DNA of 64,000 nucleotides. Origin: Pseudomonas asplenii (GTDB lineage Bacteria; Pseudomonadota; Gammaproteobacteria; Pseudomonadales; Pseudomonadaceae). This document shows, piece after piece, positions 51,923 through 60,408 of the stretch. Below the pieces are notes generated by a model, which worked only from the letters and a program-made list of their open reading frames with translations, was not told where the DNA came from and ran no database searches. The stretch spans positions 263,078 through 327,077 of the forward strand of contig NZ_JSYZ01000009.1 of the NCBI RefSeq assembly GCF_001293465.1, in the 5' to 3' direction. Numbering within the stretch: the stretch's first letter is position 1; each line of letters starts with the position of its first letter. The position numbers and the translations under genes were made by a program.

Positions 51923-51955
51923 AAAGAGCCCGCTAAACACGGGCTCTTTTCTCTT
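51923..51955 (+). terminator. Strong intrinsic terminator after the repressor
   Basis: Perfect 10-bp stem AAAGAGCCCG / CGGGCTCTTT with a 7-base loop, followed by TTCTCTT. It ends the repressor message before the right prophage end. Confidence 0.9.
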
Positions 51956-51975
51956 CCACTACATTTTCTCTCTTC

Positions 51976-52101
51976 GCGCCTCTTTGGCACTCATAATCAT
52001 GCCTTGATTACCTCTAGCCCTAGTCTTTCCGGGCTTTTCCGGCCTCTTCCCGCTTCTTCCCTCTCCCTTTCGCTTAGTGCCATACACAACACCCCCTCAC
52101 A
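51976..52101. repeat. Right prophage end and its transposase-site candidates
   Basis: The right end finishes CTCACA at 52101. AGTGCCA at 52076-52082 places TGGCACT at positions 20-26 from this end in inverted orientation, mirroring the left end exactly. A second related site at 51976-51990 (GCGCCTCTTTGGCAC) has the same orientation as the left repeats. The rest of 51911-52101 has no gene. Confidence 0.65.
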
Positions 52102-52106
52102 GTGAA
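52102..52106. repeat. Right copy of the 5-bp target-site duplication (GTGAA)
   Basis: Identical to 19886-19890; the LysR codons resume directly after it. Confidence 0.9.
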
Positions 52107-52572
52107 CTGCGAATCCTCCACGCAGTTGCTGCTGCGCCAGGACCTGGACCTGACCATCGTCACCCGCAAGCCCGGCGACGAAGTCGGCCAGTTGCTGCGC
52201 CAGGAACGCCTGGTCTGGGCCGAGGCGCAGAACGCGGCGATCCATGAGCAGAATCCGCTGCCGCTGGCGATGGACGGCATGACCTGCTTCTGCACGCAAT
52301 GGGCCTGCAATGCCCTCGATGCCCGTGGCCGCGACTACCGGCTGGCCTACAACTGCCCGAGCCTGTCGACGATCATGGCGGTGGTGAATGTCGGGCTGGC
52401 GATGACCGCCCAACTGGAAAGCCTGGTCCCCCAGGACTGGCGCATTCTCGGCGAAGCCGAGGGCCTGCCGCAGTTGCCCCTGCTCAACATCATGCTGGTG
52501 CGCCACCCGAACAAGCCCTCGCCGATCACCGAATGCCTGGCCGAGCACATCATCGAAGGCTTCAAGCCTTGA
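52107..52572 (+). pseudogene. LysR-family regulator, 3' fragment split by the prophage
   Basis: Encodes the rest of the LysR effector-binding domain (ESSTQLLLRQDLDLTIVTRKPGDEVGQLLRQERLVWAEAQ) and ends AEHIIEGFKP. No ribosome-binding site or host start precedes it; a GTG at 52102 could only start it accidentally. The full gene existed before insertion, as joining with 19466-19890 keeps the frame. Convergent with the TauE-type gene, their 3' ends overlapping by 11 bases. Confidence 0.9.
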
Positions 52573-53311
52573 AGCCGAGCAGCAGCGCGCCAATCACCAG
52601 GTAGAGACAGAACAACGCGCGCAACACCCTCTCTGGCAGGGCATAGGCCATTTTCACGCCCCAGCTGATACTCAGCAGGCCGCCAACGGCCATCGGGATG
52701 CCCATGCGCCAGTCCACTTCGTTGTGCACGGCGTAGGTCACCAGGGTCACGCCGGTGCTGGGCAGCGCCAGGGCCAGCGACAGGCCCTGGGCCACCACCT
52801 GTGAAGTACCGAAGACGATGGTCAGGAACGGCGTCGCCACCACGGCGCCACCAACCCCGAACAGCCCGCCCATGGCCCCGGAACCGGCGCCCAGCACGGC
52901 CAGCCACGGCCAGGGATGGCGCATCTGCGCCGATACCGCGGAGGGCGCCATGAACGACCGCACCAGGTAGAACACCGCCAACGCCAGCAGGAAGCCGACA
53001 AAACACAGACGCATGCTGCGCGGTTCCAGGCCTACCGCCCACAGCGCACCGAACCAGGCGAAGCAGAAACTCGTCACCACCAGGGGCAGGGCGTGTTTCA
53101 ACTGGATACGGTTGCGCTGGTGATAGCGGTACAAGGCCAGCACCACGTTCGGCACCACCATGACCAGGGCCGTGCCCTGGGCCATCTGCTGATCCAGGCC
53201 GAACAGGATACCCAGCACCGGAATCGCGATCAGGCCGCCGCCGATCCCGAAAAGGCCGCCCACGGCCCCCATCGTCACCCCCAGCAGCAGATACTCGATC
53301 AACTCAATCAC
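52562..53311 (-). CDS. TauE/SafE-family sulfite/organosulfonate exporter-like membrane protein
   Basis: 249 residues from a GTG at 53311 with GGGAGG upstream; the longer ORF to 53395 lacks a site. Eight predicted hydrophobic segments with the duplicated motif GGLFGIGGGLIAIPVLG and GGLFGVGGAVVATPFL typical of the family. Members export sulfite, sulfoacetate or similar anions. Divergent from a LysR gene that may regulate it. Confidence 0.85.
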   Translation of the reverse strand: MIELIEYLLLGVTMGAVGGLFGIGGGLIAIPVLGILFGLDQQMAQGTALVMVVPNVVLALYRYHQRNRIQLKHALPLVVTSFCFAWFGALWAVGLEPRSMRLCFVGFLLALAVFYLVRSFMAPSAVSAQMRHPWPWLAVLGAGSGAMGGLFGVGGAVVATPFLTIVFGTSQVVAQGLSLALALPSTGVTLVTYAVHNEVDWRMGIPMAVGGLLSISWGVKMAYALPERVLRALFCLYLVIGALLLGFKA

Positions 53312-53414
53312 AACCACCTCCCAGCTCGATGGACTGCATGCTACGCAGTCGGCTCTGGCACGGAAACGCACAACAACGCACAATGGCTTTGCCAATTACG
53401 CACAGGCAAAGTTC

Positions 53415-54371
53415 ATGAACCCTACCAGCCTCACCGATCAACTCGGCCTGTTTCTCGATGTCCTGGAAGCCGGCAGCTTCTCCGCCGCGTCCCGGCGCCA
53501 CCCGCTGACGCCCTCGGCGGTGGCCCGGCGGATCGACAGCCTGGAAGCCTCGGTCGGCTCGCGCCTGTTCATCCGCAGCACCCATGCGGTAAGGGCCACC
53601 CCCGCCGGGCTGGCGTTTGCCGAACGGGCCCGGCGGATCGTCGCCGAACTGCGCCTGGCCCGGGCCGAAGCGGTATCGCTGAGCAACGCCCCGGAAGGCC
53701 TGATCCGCATCGACGCTCCCGCCGCCTTCGGCCGCCGTCACCTGGCCCCGGCCATCGCCGATTTCCTGGTCGAATACCCGGGGCTCGATGTGCAACTGCA
53801 CCTGATCGACAGTTTCGTCGACATGCAGGGCTCCAACCTGGGCAAGGTCGACCTGGTGCTACGGGCCGGCCAGATGGCCGACACCCGCCTGGTCGCCACT
53901 CCCCTGGCCAGCATCGTGCGTATCGCCTGCGCCAGCCCGGCCTATCTCAAGGCACGCGGTACGCCCCTGCGCCCCGACGACCTGGGCCGGCACGACGGCC
54001 TCGACTGGGATGCCCTCGCGCCGCCGATGGCCTGGCGCTTCGAGCAGGACGGCCAGATGCAACTGCACCGCCCGTCGCGGATCCGCATGACCTCCAACAA
54101 CGCCGAGGCCCTGCTGTCCGGCGCCCTGAGCGGCCTGGGCGTGGCCCACCTGCCGACCTGGCTCAGCAGCGAGTACCTGTTGCGTGGAGAACTGCTGCCA
54201 CTGTTTTGCGACAACGGCCTGCCAAAGCCGGAAACCTCCGGCATCTATGCGTTGCGCCTGGATCAGCCGGCCAACTCCCGCAGCCGCCTGCTGCTGGAGT
54301 TCCTCAAGAGCCGCTTCAGCCCGATCCCGCCCTGGGACCTGGCCCTGCAAAGCGGACTGGGACGGCACTGA
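53415..54371 (+). CDS. LysR-family transcriptional regulator
   Basis: 318 residues. Winged helix (LGLFLDVLEAGSFSAASRRHPLTPSAVARRIDSLEASVGSRLF) and a substrate-binding domain with the pattern FGRRHLAPAIADFLVEYPGLDVQLHLIDSFVDM. It is of the CrgA/TsaR-like subgroup. Divergent from the exporter gene with about 100 bases between, so it probably controls it. The effector is unknown. Confidence 0.88.
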   Translation: MNPTSLTDQLGLFLDVLEAGSFSAASRRHPLTPSAVARRIDSLEASVGSRLFIRSTHAVRATPAGLAFAERARRIVAELRLARAEAVSLSNAPEGLIRIDAPAAFGRRHLAPAIADFLVEYPGLDVQLHLIDSFVDMQGSNLGKVDLVLRAGQMADTRLVATPLASIVRIACASPAYLKARGTPLRPDDLGRHDGLDWDALAPPMAWRFEQDGQMQLHRPSRIRMTSNNAEALLSGALSGLGVAHLPTWLSSEYLLRGELLPLFCDNGLPKPETSGIYALRLDQPANSRSRLLLEFLKSRFSPIPPWDLALQSGLGRH

Positions 54372-54443
54372 CGGGGAAAATTCCCTGGCGCATTAAAGAT
54401 TCGCCCGCTAGATTCAACAGACGTGACACACAAGGCTTCAGTG

Positions 54444-54896
54444 ATGAACAGCACTACCGACAACTGTGACGACCTGCTCCTGGACAATCAGGTGTGCTTT
54501 GCCCTGCACTCCACCTCATTGTTGATGACCAAGGTCTACAAACCCTTGCTCCAGGCGTTGAACCTGACTTATCCACAATACCTGGCGATGATCGTACTCT
54601 GGGAACAGGACCGCCTGACCGTAGGTGAAATCAGCAACAGGCTGCTGACCGATCCCGGCTCGCTGACCCCGCTGCTCAAGCGGCTCGAGGCCGAAGGGCT
54701 GTTGAGCCGGACCCGCAGCAAGGAGGATGAACGCGTGGTCATCATCGAACTGACCGACGCCGGCCGCGCCCTGCGCGACAAGGCCCGGGGCATTCCGCAA
54801 TGCATCCTGGCCGCCGGCGGCGGCTCCATGGAGCGCCTGCGCGCCCTGCAGGCCGAACTGCTCGCCCTGCGCGGCCATCTGCAGGACAGCCTCTAG
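54444..54896 (+). CDS. ohrR: Organic hydroperoxide resistance regulator OhrR
   Basis: 150 residues from the ATG at 54444. MarR family with the reactive cysteine at residue 18 (DNQVCFALHSTS) and the LTYPQYLAMIVLWEQD recognition region. Oxidation of the cysteine by organic peroxides releases its DNA site and derepresses ohr. It lies 261 bases upstream of ohr, with operator-like boxes in between. Confidence 0.9.
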   Translation: MNSTTDNCDDLLLDNQVCFALHSTSLLMTKVYKPLLQALNLTYPQYLAMIVLWEQDRLTVGEISNRLLTDPGSLTPLLKRLEAEGLLSRTRSKEDERVVIIELTDAGRALRDKARGIPQCILAAGGGSMERLRALQAELLALRGHLQDSL

Positions 54897-55061
54897 GCCC
54901 ACTCCCCCCACGGTGGCGAGCCCGCCCGTCACCGCTGCCTCCCCCCAAACACAGCACTGGCATACAAGCCGACGCGTTCGGCTGCCGCGACAATTTCACT
55001 CGTAGCGCCGCTGCTCCCGGACGGCCCCAAAGCCTGCGAGCAATTTTTTTGAAAATTTATC

Positions 55062-55125
55062 TTGCACGCTAAATATTTGCGCAGTACATTTAAACCGTAC
55101 TTAGTTAGCGCGCAAACATTTAGCG
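55062..55125 (+). promoter_or_regulatory. ohr promoter with paired OhrR-like boxes
   Basis: TTGCAC (55062-55067), 17 bases, TACATT (55085-55090). Box 1 CGCTAAATATTTGCGC (55067-55082) fills the spacer, and an inverted copy GCGCAAACATTTAGCG (55110-55125) follows downstream with centres 43 bases apart. Each box is itself a near palindrome. OhrR binding is inferred from position. The rest of the 260-base gap after ohrR has no gene. Confidence 0.6.
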
Positions 55126-55157
55126 CAAATCAATCATCTGAAATGACGAGGTCTACC

Positions 55158-55577
55158 ATGAAAGCTCTCTATACCGCAGTTGCAACCGCCACCGGTGGCC
55201 GTGATGGCCGTGCGATTTCCAGCGACAACATCCTCGACGTGAAACTCGCCACGCCGAAGGAACTCGGCGGTGCCGGTGGTGCAGCCACCAACCCCGAGCA
55301 ACTGTTCGCCGCCGGCTACTCGGCCTGCTTCATCGGCGCCCTGAAGTTCGTCGCCAGCCAGAGCAAGCGGCAGATCCCGGCTGACGCCTCGATCACCGCC
55401 CATGTCGGCATCGGCCAGATCCCTGGCGGTTTCGGCCTGGACATCGACCTGCACATCAGCCTGCCAGGCCTGGAACAGGCTGACGCACAGAGCCTGGTCG
55501 ATGCAGCCCACCAGGTCTGCCCGTACTCCAACGCCACCCGTGGCAACGTCGACGTCCGCCTGCACGTCACCGTCTGA
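55158..55577 (+). CDS. ohr: Organic hydroperoxide resistance protein Ohr
   Basis: 139 residues from the ATG at 55158 after GAGGTC. OsmC/Ohr family with the redox cysteines at 57 (GYSACFIGAL) and 121 (QVCPYSNA). It reduces fatty-acid and other organic hydroperoxides using lipoylated proteins. The longer upstream ORF includes the operator and is not the gene. Confidence 0.95.
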   Translation: MKALYTAVATATGGRDGRAISSDNILDVKLATPKELGGAGGAATNPEQLFAAGYSACFIGALKFVASQSKRQIPADASITAHVGIGQIPGGFGLDIDLHISLPGLEQADAQSLVDAAHQVCPYSNATRGNVDVRLHVTV

Positions 55578-55603
55578 CCGAACCGCCCACCAAGGAGTCG
55601 TAC

Positions 55604-56623
55604 ATGAACACTTTCAGCAAGGTCCTGACCGGTACTCTGCTCGCGCTGTCCGTCCAGGGAGCGTTCGCCGCCGAAAACGCCGGTATCGAGCACAACACCC
55701 AGGCGTTTCTCGATGCACTGAATGCCGGTACCGGCAAGCCGATGGAACAGATGACGCCAACCGAGGCCCGCGCCGTGCTGTCCGGCGCGCAGTCGGGGGT
55801 GAAACTGACCCTGCCGCGCACCGACATCAGCCAGAAGACCATCCAGGTCGACGGCCAGCCGCTGCAACTGACCATTGTCCGGCCGGCCGGAGTCAAGGGC
55901 ACCTTGCCCGTGTTCATGTACTTCCACGGTGGCGGCTGGGTGCTGGGGGACTTCCCCACCCATGAACGGTTGGTGCGCGACCTGGTGGTGGGTTCCGGAG
56001 CGGCCGCGGTATTCGTCAACTACACGCCGTCCCCCGAGGCCCACTACCCCACGGCGATCAACCAGGCCTATGCCGCGACGAAATGGGTCGCCGAGCATGG
56101 CAAGGAAATCGGTGTCGACGGCAAGCGCCTGGCGGTGGCCGGCAACAGCGTCGGCGGCAACATGGCGGCCGTGGTCAGCCTGATGGCCAAGGACAAGGGC
56201 ACACCGGCGATCAGGTTCCAGCTGCTGCTGTGGCCGGTGACCGATGCCAGTTTCGAGACGGCGTCCTACAACCAGTATGCCGAGGGTCACTTCCTCAGCA
56301 AGAACATGATGAAGTGGTTCTGGGACAACTACACCACCGATGCCGCGCAGCGCAACGAGATCTACGCTTCGCCGCTGCGGGCCACCACGGCACAACTCAA
56401 GGGCCTGCCGCCGGCGCTGATCCAGACCGCCGGGGCCGACGTGCTGCGCGACGAGGGCGAGGCCTACGGGCGCAAGCTGGATGAAGCCGGCGTGCCGGTG
56501 ACCAGCGTACGCTACAACGGCATGATCCACGACTTCGGCCTGCTCAACGTGGTCAGCCAGGTACCGGAAGTCCGCTCGGCCCTGCTGCAGGCCTCCGGGG
56601 AACTCAAGCAACAACTGAAGTAA
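55604..56623 (+). CDS. Secreted alpha/beta hydrolase (HSL-type esterase/lipase)
   Basis: 339 residues, 26 bases after ohr and probably in the same transcript. N-terminal signal peptide with cleavage after GAFA (residue 22). The oxyanion motif YFHGGGW, the nucleophile GNSVGGN, the acid in GADVLRDEGEAY and the histidine in MIHDFGL form the catalytic set of the hormone-sensitive lipase group. It would act in the periplasm or outside. Substrate is unknown. Linked to peroxide stress by position. Confidence 0.88.
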   Translation: MNTFSKVLTGTLLALSVQGAFAAENAGIEHNTQAFLDALNAGTGKPMEQMTPTEARAVLSGAQSGVKLTLPRTDISQKTIQVDGQPLQLTIVRPAGVKGTLPVFMYFHGGGWVLGDFPTHERLVRDLVVGSGAAAVFVNYTPSPEAHYPTAINQAYAATKWVAEHGKEIGVDGKRLAVAGNSVGGNMAAVVSLMAKDKGTPAIRFQLLLWPVTDASFETASYNQYAEGHFLSKNMMKWFWDNYTTDAAQRNEIYASPLRATTAQLKGLPPALIQTAGADVLRDEGEAYGRKLDEAGVPVTSVRYNGMIHDFGLLNVVSQVPEVRSALLQASGELKQQLK

Positions 56624-56665
56624 GCGCTGTCACCGTGGGCCTTCGGCGATGTCGAGGGCCCGTTC

Positions 56666-56750
56666 GCAGGCAAGCCTTGCTCCTACAGGATCTGCGTCGA
56701 AGTCGAACTTCAATGACACCACGGATCCTGCAGGAGCAAGGCTTGCCTGC
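56666..56750. repeat. REP doublet (inverted pair)
   Basis: Two 27-base arms, 56666-56692 and 56724-56750, are reverse complements at 26 of 27 positions and are separated by 31 bases. Core GGCAAGCCTTGCTCCT is the kind of short palindrome found in pseudomonad REP/REPIN elements. Confidence 0.75.
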
Positions 56751-56793
56751 AAAGCTTTTTGCCCCCAAAGCAAGCCCCGGCGAACAGGCATAA

Positions 56794-56819
56794 AAAAACC
56801 CGGAAAGCTCCGGGTTTTT
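56794..56819. terminator. Intrinsic terminator of efp
   Basis: AAAAACCCGG and CCGGGTTTTT stem with a 6-base loop and T-run on both strands, just 3' of efp on the minus strand. It can also end transcripts from the hydrolase side. Confidence 0.85.
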
Positions 56820-56836
56820 CATGTGACATCGAGCAA

Positions 56837-57406
56837 TTACTTCTTGCTGCGACCCTTGAAGGAGTTGTCACGGGTGTCGATATCGATCCACTCGTCGATC
56901 TCGATGAAGTCGGCCACCTGGATCTCGGTGCCGTTGGCCAGCTTGGCAGGCTTCATGACCTTGCCCGAGGTGTCGCCACGAGCAGCGTTCTCGGTGTAGA
57001 CAACCTGACGGCTGATGGTGGTCGGCAGTTCAACCGATACGACTTTCTCTTCGTACATGGTCAGCGCGCAGACGTCCTGCATGCCTTCCTCGATGTACGG
57101 CAGAACGGCGTCGATGTCTTCGGCGTTCAGCTCGTACATGGTGTAGTCGGTGGTGTCCATGAAGGTGTAGGAGTCACCGCTGATGAAGGACAGGGTCACT
57201 TCCTTGCGATCGAGGATGACGTCGTCCAGCTTGTCGTCTGCAAAGTAAACGGTTTCGGTCTTGTAACCGGTCAGCAGGTTCTTCAGCTTGGTCTTCATGA
57301 TCGCGCTGTTGCGACCCGACTTGGTGAATTCAGTCTTCTGAACCAGCCAAGGGTCGTTGTCGATACGCAGCACGGTACCGGGTTTCAGTTCTTTACCAGT
57401 TTTCAT
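56837..57406 (-). CDS. efp: Elongation factor P
   Basis: 189 residues. Three beta domains; the tip loop FTKSGRNSA has Arg32, the residue rhamnosylated by EarP in pseudomonads. Rescues ribosomes stalled on polyproline. The neighbouring earP gene encodes the modifying enzyme. Conserved EF-P C-terminus present. Confidence 0.96.
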   Translation of the reverse strand: MKTGKELKPGTVLRIDNDPWLVQKTEFTKSGRNSAIMKTKLKNLLTGYKTETVYFADDKLDDVILDRKEVTLSFISGDSYTFMDTTDYTMYELNAEDIDAVLPYIEEGMQDVCALTMYEEKVVSVELPTTISRQVVYTENAARGDTSGKVMKPAKLANGTEIQVADFIEIDEWIDIDTRDNSFKGRSKK

Positions 57407-57454
57407 TGCGAATATCCGAATTTGGATGGGATGTACAAAAATCTAGGCCGCATA

Positions 57455-58588
57455 TCATATCGAACTTTGGCGAAACTGTACCAGCGCTGTCGACAGATCG
57501 GTCCGAGAAGCCTGTTCCTGACACCAGCGCTCGGCGTGCTCGGCCAGTTCGCGCTCGTATTGCAACAGCCCCGACCAGGCCGTCGCCATGTCGCCCGCGG
57601 TGTTCCAGGCCCGCCACCAGCCATTGAACGCATCGCGCGCCGAGTCCGACAAACCACGGGTATAAAGAGCGAGAAAGGCCTCCAGCTTCTCCAGGTGCAC
57701 GTCCTCTTCCTGCCGATAGATATGCCAGAGCAACGGCCGGCCGGCCCACTGCGCCCGGACGAACGAGTCTTCGCCGCGAATGGCGTTGAAATCGCAGCTC
57801 CACAGCAGTCGATCGTAGTCCTGCTGGGGGACGAACGGCACGACCTGTACCGTCAGCGCACCCCGTACCTGGCTGTCACCGACTTCCAGGCCAGAGACAC
57901 CCAGCCAGCCCCGAACATCCGCCAGCACCCGGCCCTCCGGCACCAGCAACCGGGTCGGCCGGGTGTCGGCCGCCAGCGCCTCGAGCCAGCCGGCCACCGC
58001 CGGATTCTCGTAGGCGAACAGCGAAATCAGCCGCTCGCCATCACTCACCTCCACCCCGAGGCCCCGCAGGAACTCGCGCCGCGCCGCGGGATCGGCCTGA
58101 AAGGCCCGCCGCTGTTCCAGCAAGCCGGCCTCGCGCAGCAGGCCGCCGGTGCCCGGCAAAAATCCCGGGAAAAAGAAATAACGCTGCACCTGCCTGAACT
58201 TCAGCGACGGCAGGCCATGGCAGCCGATTACCCAGTCCTCGGCACTCAGGTAGTCCAGGTTCAGCCAAACGGGGGCCACCGACCGCCGGGCCATCGCCTC
58301 CATGTACGCCTCGGGCAACTGGCAGGCGAAGGCCCCGATCACCACATCCGCCGCCTCCACCGGCGGCCATTCGGGCGACCAGTGGCGCACCTCGACCCCC
58401 TGCTGCAACTGCCGCGGGCAGTCGATATCGATCTGCGGGCACAGCCGCTCGAAGGCACGCAGATCGTCGACCCACAGGCGCACCGCCAACCCGTGCTCCG
58501 CCACCAGTTGCCGGGCCAGGCGCCAGGTCACGCCGATATCGCCGTAGTTGTCGACGACGGTGCAGAAAATATCCCAGTTGGCCGGCAT
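57455..58588 (-). CDS. earP: EF-P arginine rhamnosyltransferase EarP (DUF2331)
   Basis: 377 residues from the ATG at 58588. Matches the DUF2331 family: WDIFCTVVDNYGDIGVTWRLARQL, CDFNAIRGEDSFVRAQWAGRPLLWHIYRQEEDVHLEKL. It transfers rhamnose from dTDP-rhamnose to Arg32 of EF-P. It lies upstream of efp on the same strand with about 50 bases between; the pair is a functional unit. Confidence 0.95.
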   Translation of the reverse strand: MPANWDIFCTVVDNYGDIGVTWRLARQLVAEHGLAVRLWVDDLRAFERLCPQIDIDCPRQLQQGVEVRHWSPEWPPVEAADVVIGAFACQLPEAYMEAMARRSVAPVWLNLDYLSAEDWVIGCHGLPSLKFRQVQRYFFFPGFLPGTGGLLREAGLLEQRRAFQADPAARREFLRGLGVEVSDGERLISLFAYENPAVAGWLEALAADTRPTRLLVPEGRVLADVRGWLGVSGLEVGDSQVRGALTVQVVPFVPQQDYDRLLWSCDFNAIRGEDSFVRAQWAGRPLLWHIYRQEEDVHLEKLEAFLALYTRGLSDSARDAFNGWWRAWNTAGDMATAWSGLLQYERELAEHAERWCQEQASRTDLSTALVQFRQSSI

Positions 58589-58713
58589 GCAAGGGCTCCG
58601 TTTGGCAAAGGCGTCGATTGTCCGCGCAAATCCATCTGCGCAGAAGAGTCCACGTCGATTAATCTTCATGGGACAATTGCAGCCTGCACCGACCCAACCG
58701 CCAGGAGGCCGCC

Positions 58714-59130
58714 ATGCCTTATCGCCCACAACCGCCGCGCCGCTTGTATGTCACACTCAATCCACTGCAACTGACCGGCAGCATCGCCCTGGGCATCTGG
58801 CTCGGCTTCGTGGCCCTGGCCCTCACCGCCTGGCTGCTGGCACGGGTGTTCATGCCCCAGCCGCTGGCACCCCTGGCCGATGCGGCCCGGCAACTGGGCC
58901 AGCCCACGGCCCCGACCGCGCCCGCTGCGCCACAGGCACCGGGCGACTCGACGCAGATGTTCGAACAATACAAGGAAAACCTGCGCAAGAACGAAGAGCA
59001 GCAGCGCCTGGACCAGGCCCGCAACAGCTATCGCAACCTGTCCAACCCCAAGTGCCAGTTCTGGCTGCAGCAGGACCAGACCGCCCCCAGCGACAAGAGC
59101 CGGGCCAACGTCCTGCAGTTCTGCAATTGA
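58714..59130 (+). CDS. Conserved small membrane protein, unknown
   Basis: 138 residues with AGGAGG ahead of the ATG. One membrane segment (SIALGIWLGFVALALTAWLL), a Pro/Ala-rich linker and a C-terminal Cys-containing helical tail (SYRNLSNPKCQFWLQQ). No family recognised. Divergent from earP. Overlaps the possible TTG start of the next gene. Confidence 0.7.
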   Translation: MPYRPQPPRRLYVTLNPLQLTGSIALGIWLGFVALALTAWLLARVFMPQPLAPLADAARQLGQPTAPTAPAAPQAPGDSTQMFEQYKENLRKNEEQQRLDQARNSYRNLSNPKCQFWLQQDQTAPSDKSRANVLQFCN

Positions 59131-59144
59131 ACGGGTTGGGCTGC

Positions 59145-59627
59145 GTGGACAAGCAGGCGATTCATCAGCGCATCGTCGACACCCTGGCGGTCGACCTCGA
59201 TGTCCTGCAGCGGGCGGCGCAAACCGCCTACGAAGCCGCCACCCATGAAGAGAATGTCGCCGAGAACAAGTACGACACCCTCGGCCTGGAAGCGTCCTAC
59301 CTGGCGACCGGCCAGGCCCGGCGCACCGAAGAGATCCGTCAGGCCCTCAAGCGCTGCCGGGAACTGCCCCTGCGCCCCTATGATGAGCAGGTCGGCATCC
59401 AGCTCGGCGCCCTACTGACCCTCGAAGCCGAAAACGGCAGCGAACAATTGCTGTTCCTGGCCCCGGACGCCGCCGGTTTGAAAGTGGAATGGGAGGGGCA
59501 CCTGATCACGGTGATCAGCCCGCGCTCGCCCCTGGGCCAGGCGCTGCTGGGCAAGCTCGACGGTGACGAGGTGCAGATCGCCGTCGCCGGGGTCCGGCAA
59601 AACTACTGGGTGACCCGCGTCAGTTGA
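59145..59627 (+). CDS. GreA/GreB-like elongation-factor family protein
   Basis: 160 residues from a GTG at 59145 (a TTG at 59127 overlapping the previous stop is an alternative). N-terminal helices (QAIHQRIVDTLAVDLDVLQRAAQTAYEAATHEENVAENKYDTLGLEASYLATGQ) and a C-terminal GreA/GreB-type domain (QLLFLAPDAAGLKVEWEGHLITVISPRSPLGQALLGKLDGDEVQI). Such proteins can bind the RNA polymerase secondary channel. The acidic coiled-coil tip residues of true GreA are not evident, so it may not stimulate cleavage. Confidence 0.7.
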   Translation: MDKQAIHQRIVDTLAVDLDVLQRAAQTAYEAATHEENVAENKYDTLGLEASYLATGQARRTEEIRQALKRCRELPLRPYDEQVGIQLGALLTLEAENGSEQLLFLAPDAAGLKVEWEGHLITVISPRSPLGQALLGKLDGDEVQIAVAGVRQNYWVTRVS

Positions 59628-59636
59628 AGCCGCGCC

Positions 59637-59891
59637 CTACTTGGCCGCCGCCATCAGGCGGTTGACCTCGCTGCGCACCATGCTGGTGTATTCCGGCGGC
59701 GACAGGGTATCGAGCTCGGCGCGCACCCACTCCGCCCACTTGCCCTTGCGCTTGGCGCGCTCGCCGAACAGCCGCGCGGCCTCGCCCTTGGCCTTGCCCA
59801 GATTGCTCTGCCAGAGTTCGAACAGGCGTGACTTCTCATCCTCGATGGCGGCCCGCTCGGCCAGGGACTTGTTAGCCAGATTGAAGCTCAT
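59637..59891 (-). CDS. Small conserved protein, unknown
   Basis: 84 residues, basic and helical (LAERAAIEDEKSRLFELWQSNLGKAKGEAARLFGERAKRKGKWAEWVRAEL). No domain recognised. It is convergent with the GreA-like gene and divergent from the DUF883 gene. It likely occurs widely in Pseudomonas, but its role is unknown. Confidence 0.7.
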   Translation of the reverse strand: MSFNLANKSLAERAAIEDEKSRLFELWQSNLGKAKGEAARLFGERAKRKGKWAEWVRAELDTLSPPEYTSMVRSEVNRLMAAAK

Positions 59892-60057
59892 TGGAAAATC
59901 CTGCGGTGCAAATAGAGCTGTATCTTACACTGTCGCTGGCAACATCCGACCGGGGATTTTCGCTCGCCCCACGGGTGACAGGAAAAATTTGCAACTTTCC
60001 CCGCTCCGTTCGACTCCCATTGTTCAGAGCCTCATTCACTTGCAAAGGAATATCGCC

Positions 60058-60378
60058 ATGGCCCGTAAATCCGCCGTACAAGCCGCCGAAGACCAGATCA
60101 AGGACCAGGCCTTCAGCGAGTTGCAGGCGCTGATCCAGGAATCGGAAAAGCTGCTCAAGGACAGCGCGACACTGGTCGGCGAAGAAGGTGAAAGCCTGCG
60201 CGCCCAGGTCAGCCAGAAACTCAAGCAGGCCCTGGACTCGGTCACCCATGTGCGTGAAACCACCCGTCCGGTGGTCGAGGCGACCGAGACCTACATCGGC
60301 GGCCACCCCTGGCAGACCGTGGCGATCTCCGCCGGGTTCGGCCTGGTGGTCGGTCTGCTGCTGGGCCGCCGTTCCTGA
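60058..60378 (+). CDS. DUF883 (ElaB/YqjD-type) inner-membrane ribosome-associated protein
   Basis: 106 residues from the ATG at 60058 with AAAGGAA. Acidic helical N-terminus, GGHPWQTVAISAGFGLVVGLLLGRRS as the C-terminal membrane anchor with the typical HPW...GLLLGRR end. Members of this family in E. coli bind ribosomes in stationary phase. The longer upstream ORF includes the opposite-strand gene and is not coding. Confidence 0.85.
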   Translation: MARKSAVQAAEDQIKDQAFSELQALIQESEKLLKDSATLVGEEGESLRAQVSQKLKQALDSVTHVRETTRPVVEATETYIGGHPWQTVAISAGFGLVVGLLLGRRS

Positions 60379-60408
60379 CCGGCCCGCCCCACTCACTGTC
60401 GAGCTGGC

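Larger units (their letters stand above)
19891..52101 (-). mobile_element. Complete Mu-like transposable prophage, 32,211 bp
   Basis: Boundaries come from the 5'-TG...CA-3' ends (TGTAAG at 19891, CTCACA ending at 52101), the GTGAA duplication on both sides and the restored LysR frame. The genetic left end (repressor, transposase) is at the right of the window; nearly all genes are on the minus strand. Contents in transcription order are control, transposition, early genes, Mor, lysis, packaging, head, contractile tail and fibre. All expected morphogenesis modules are present without obvious frame damage, so it may be inducible. The early region (short MuB, DUF3164) looks B3-like while the tail is Mu-like. 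Confidence 0.95.
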
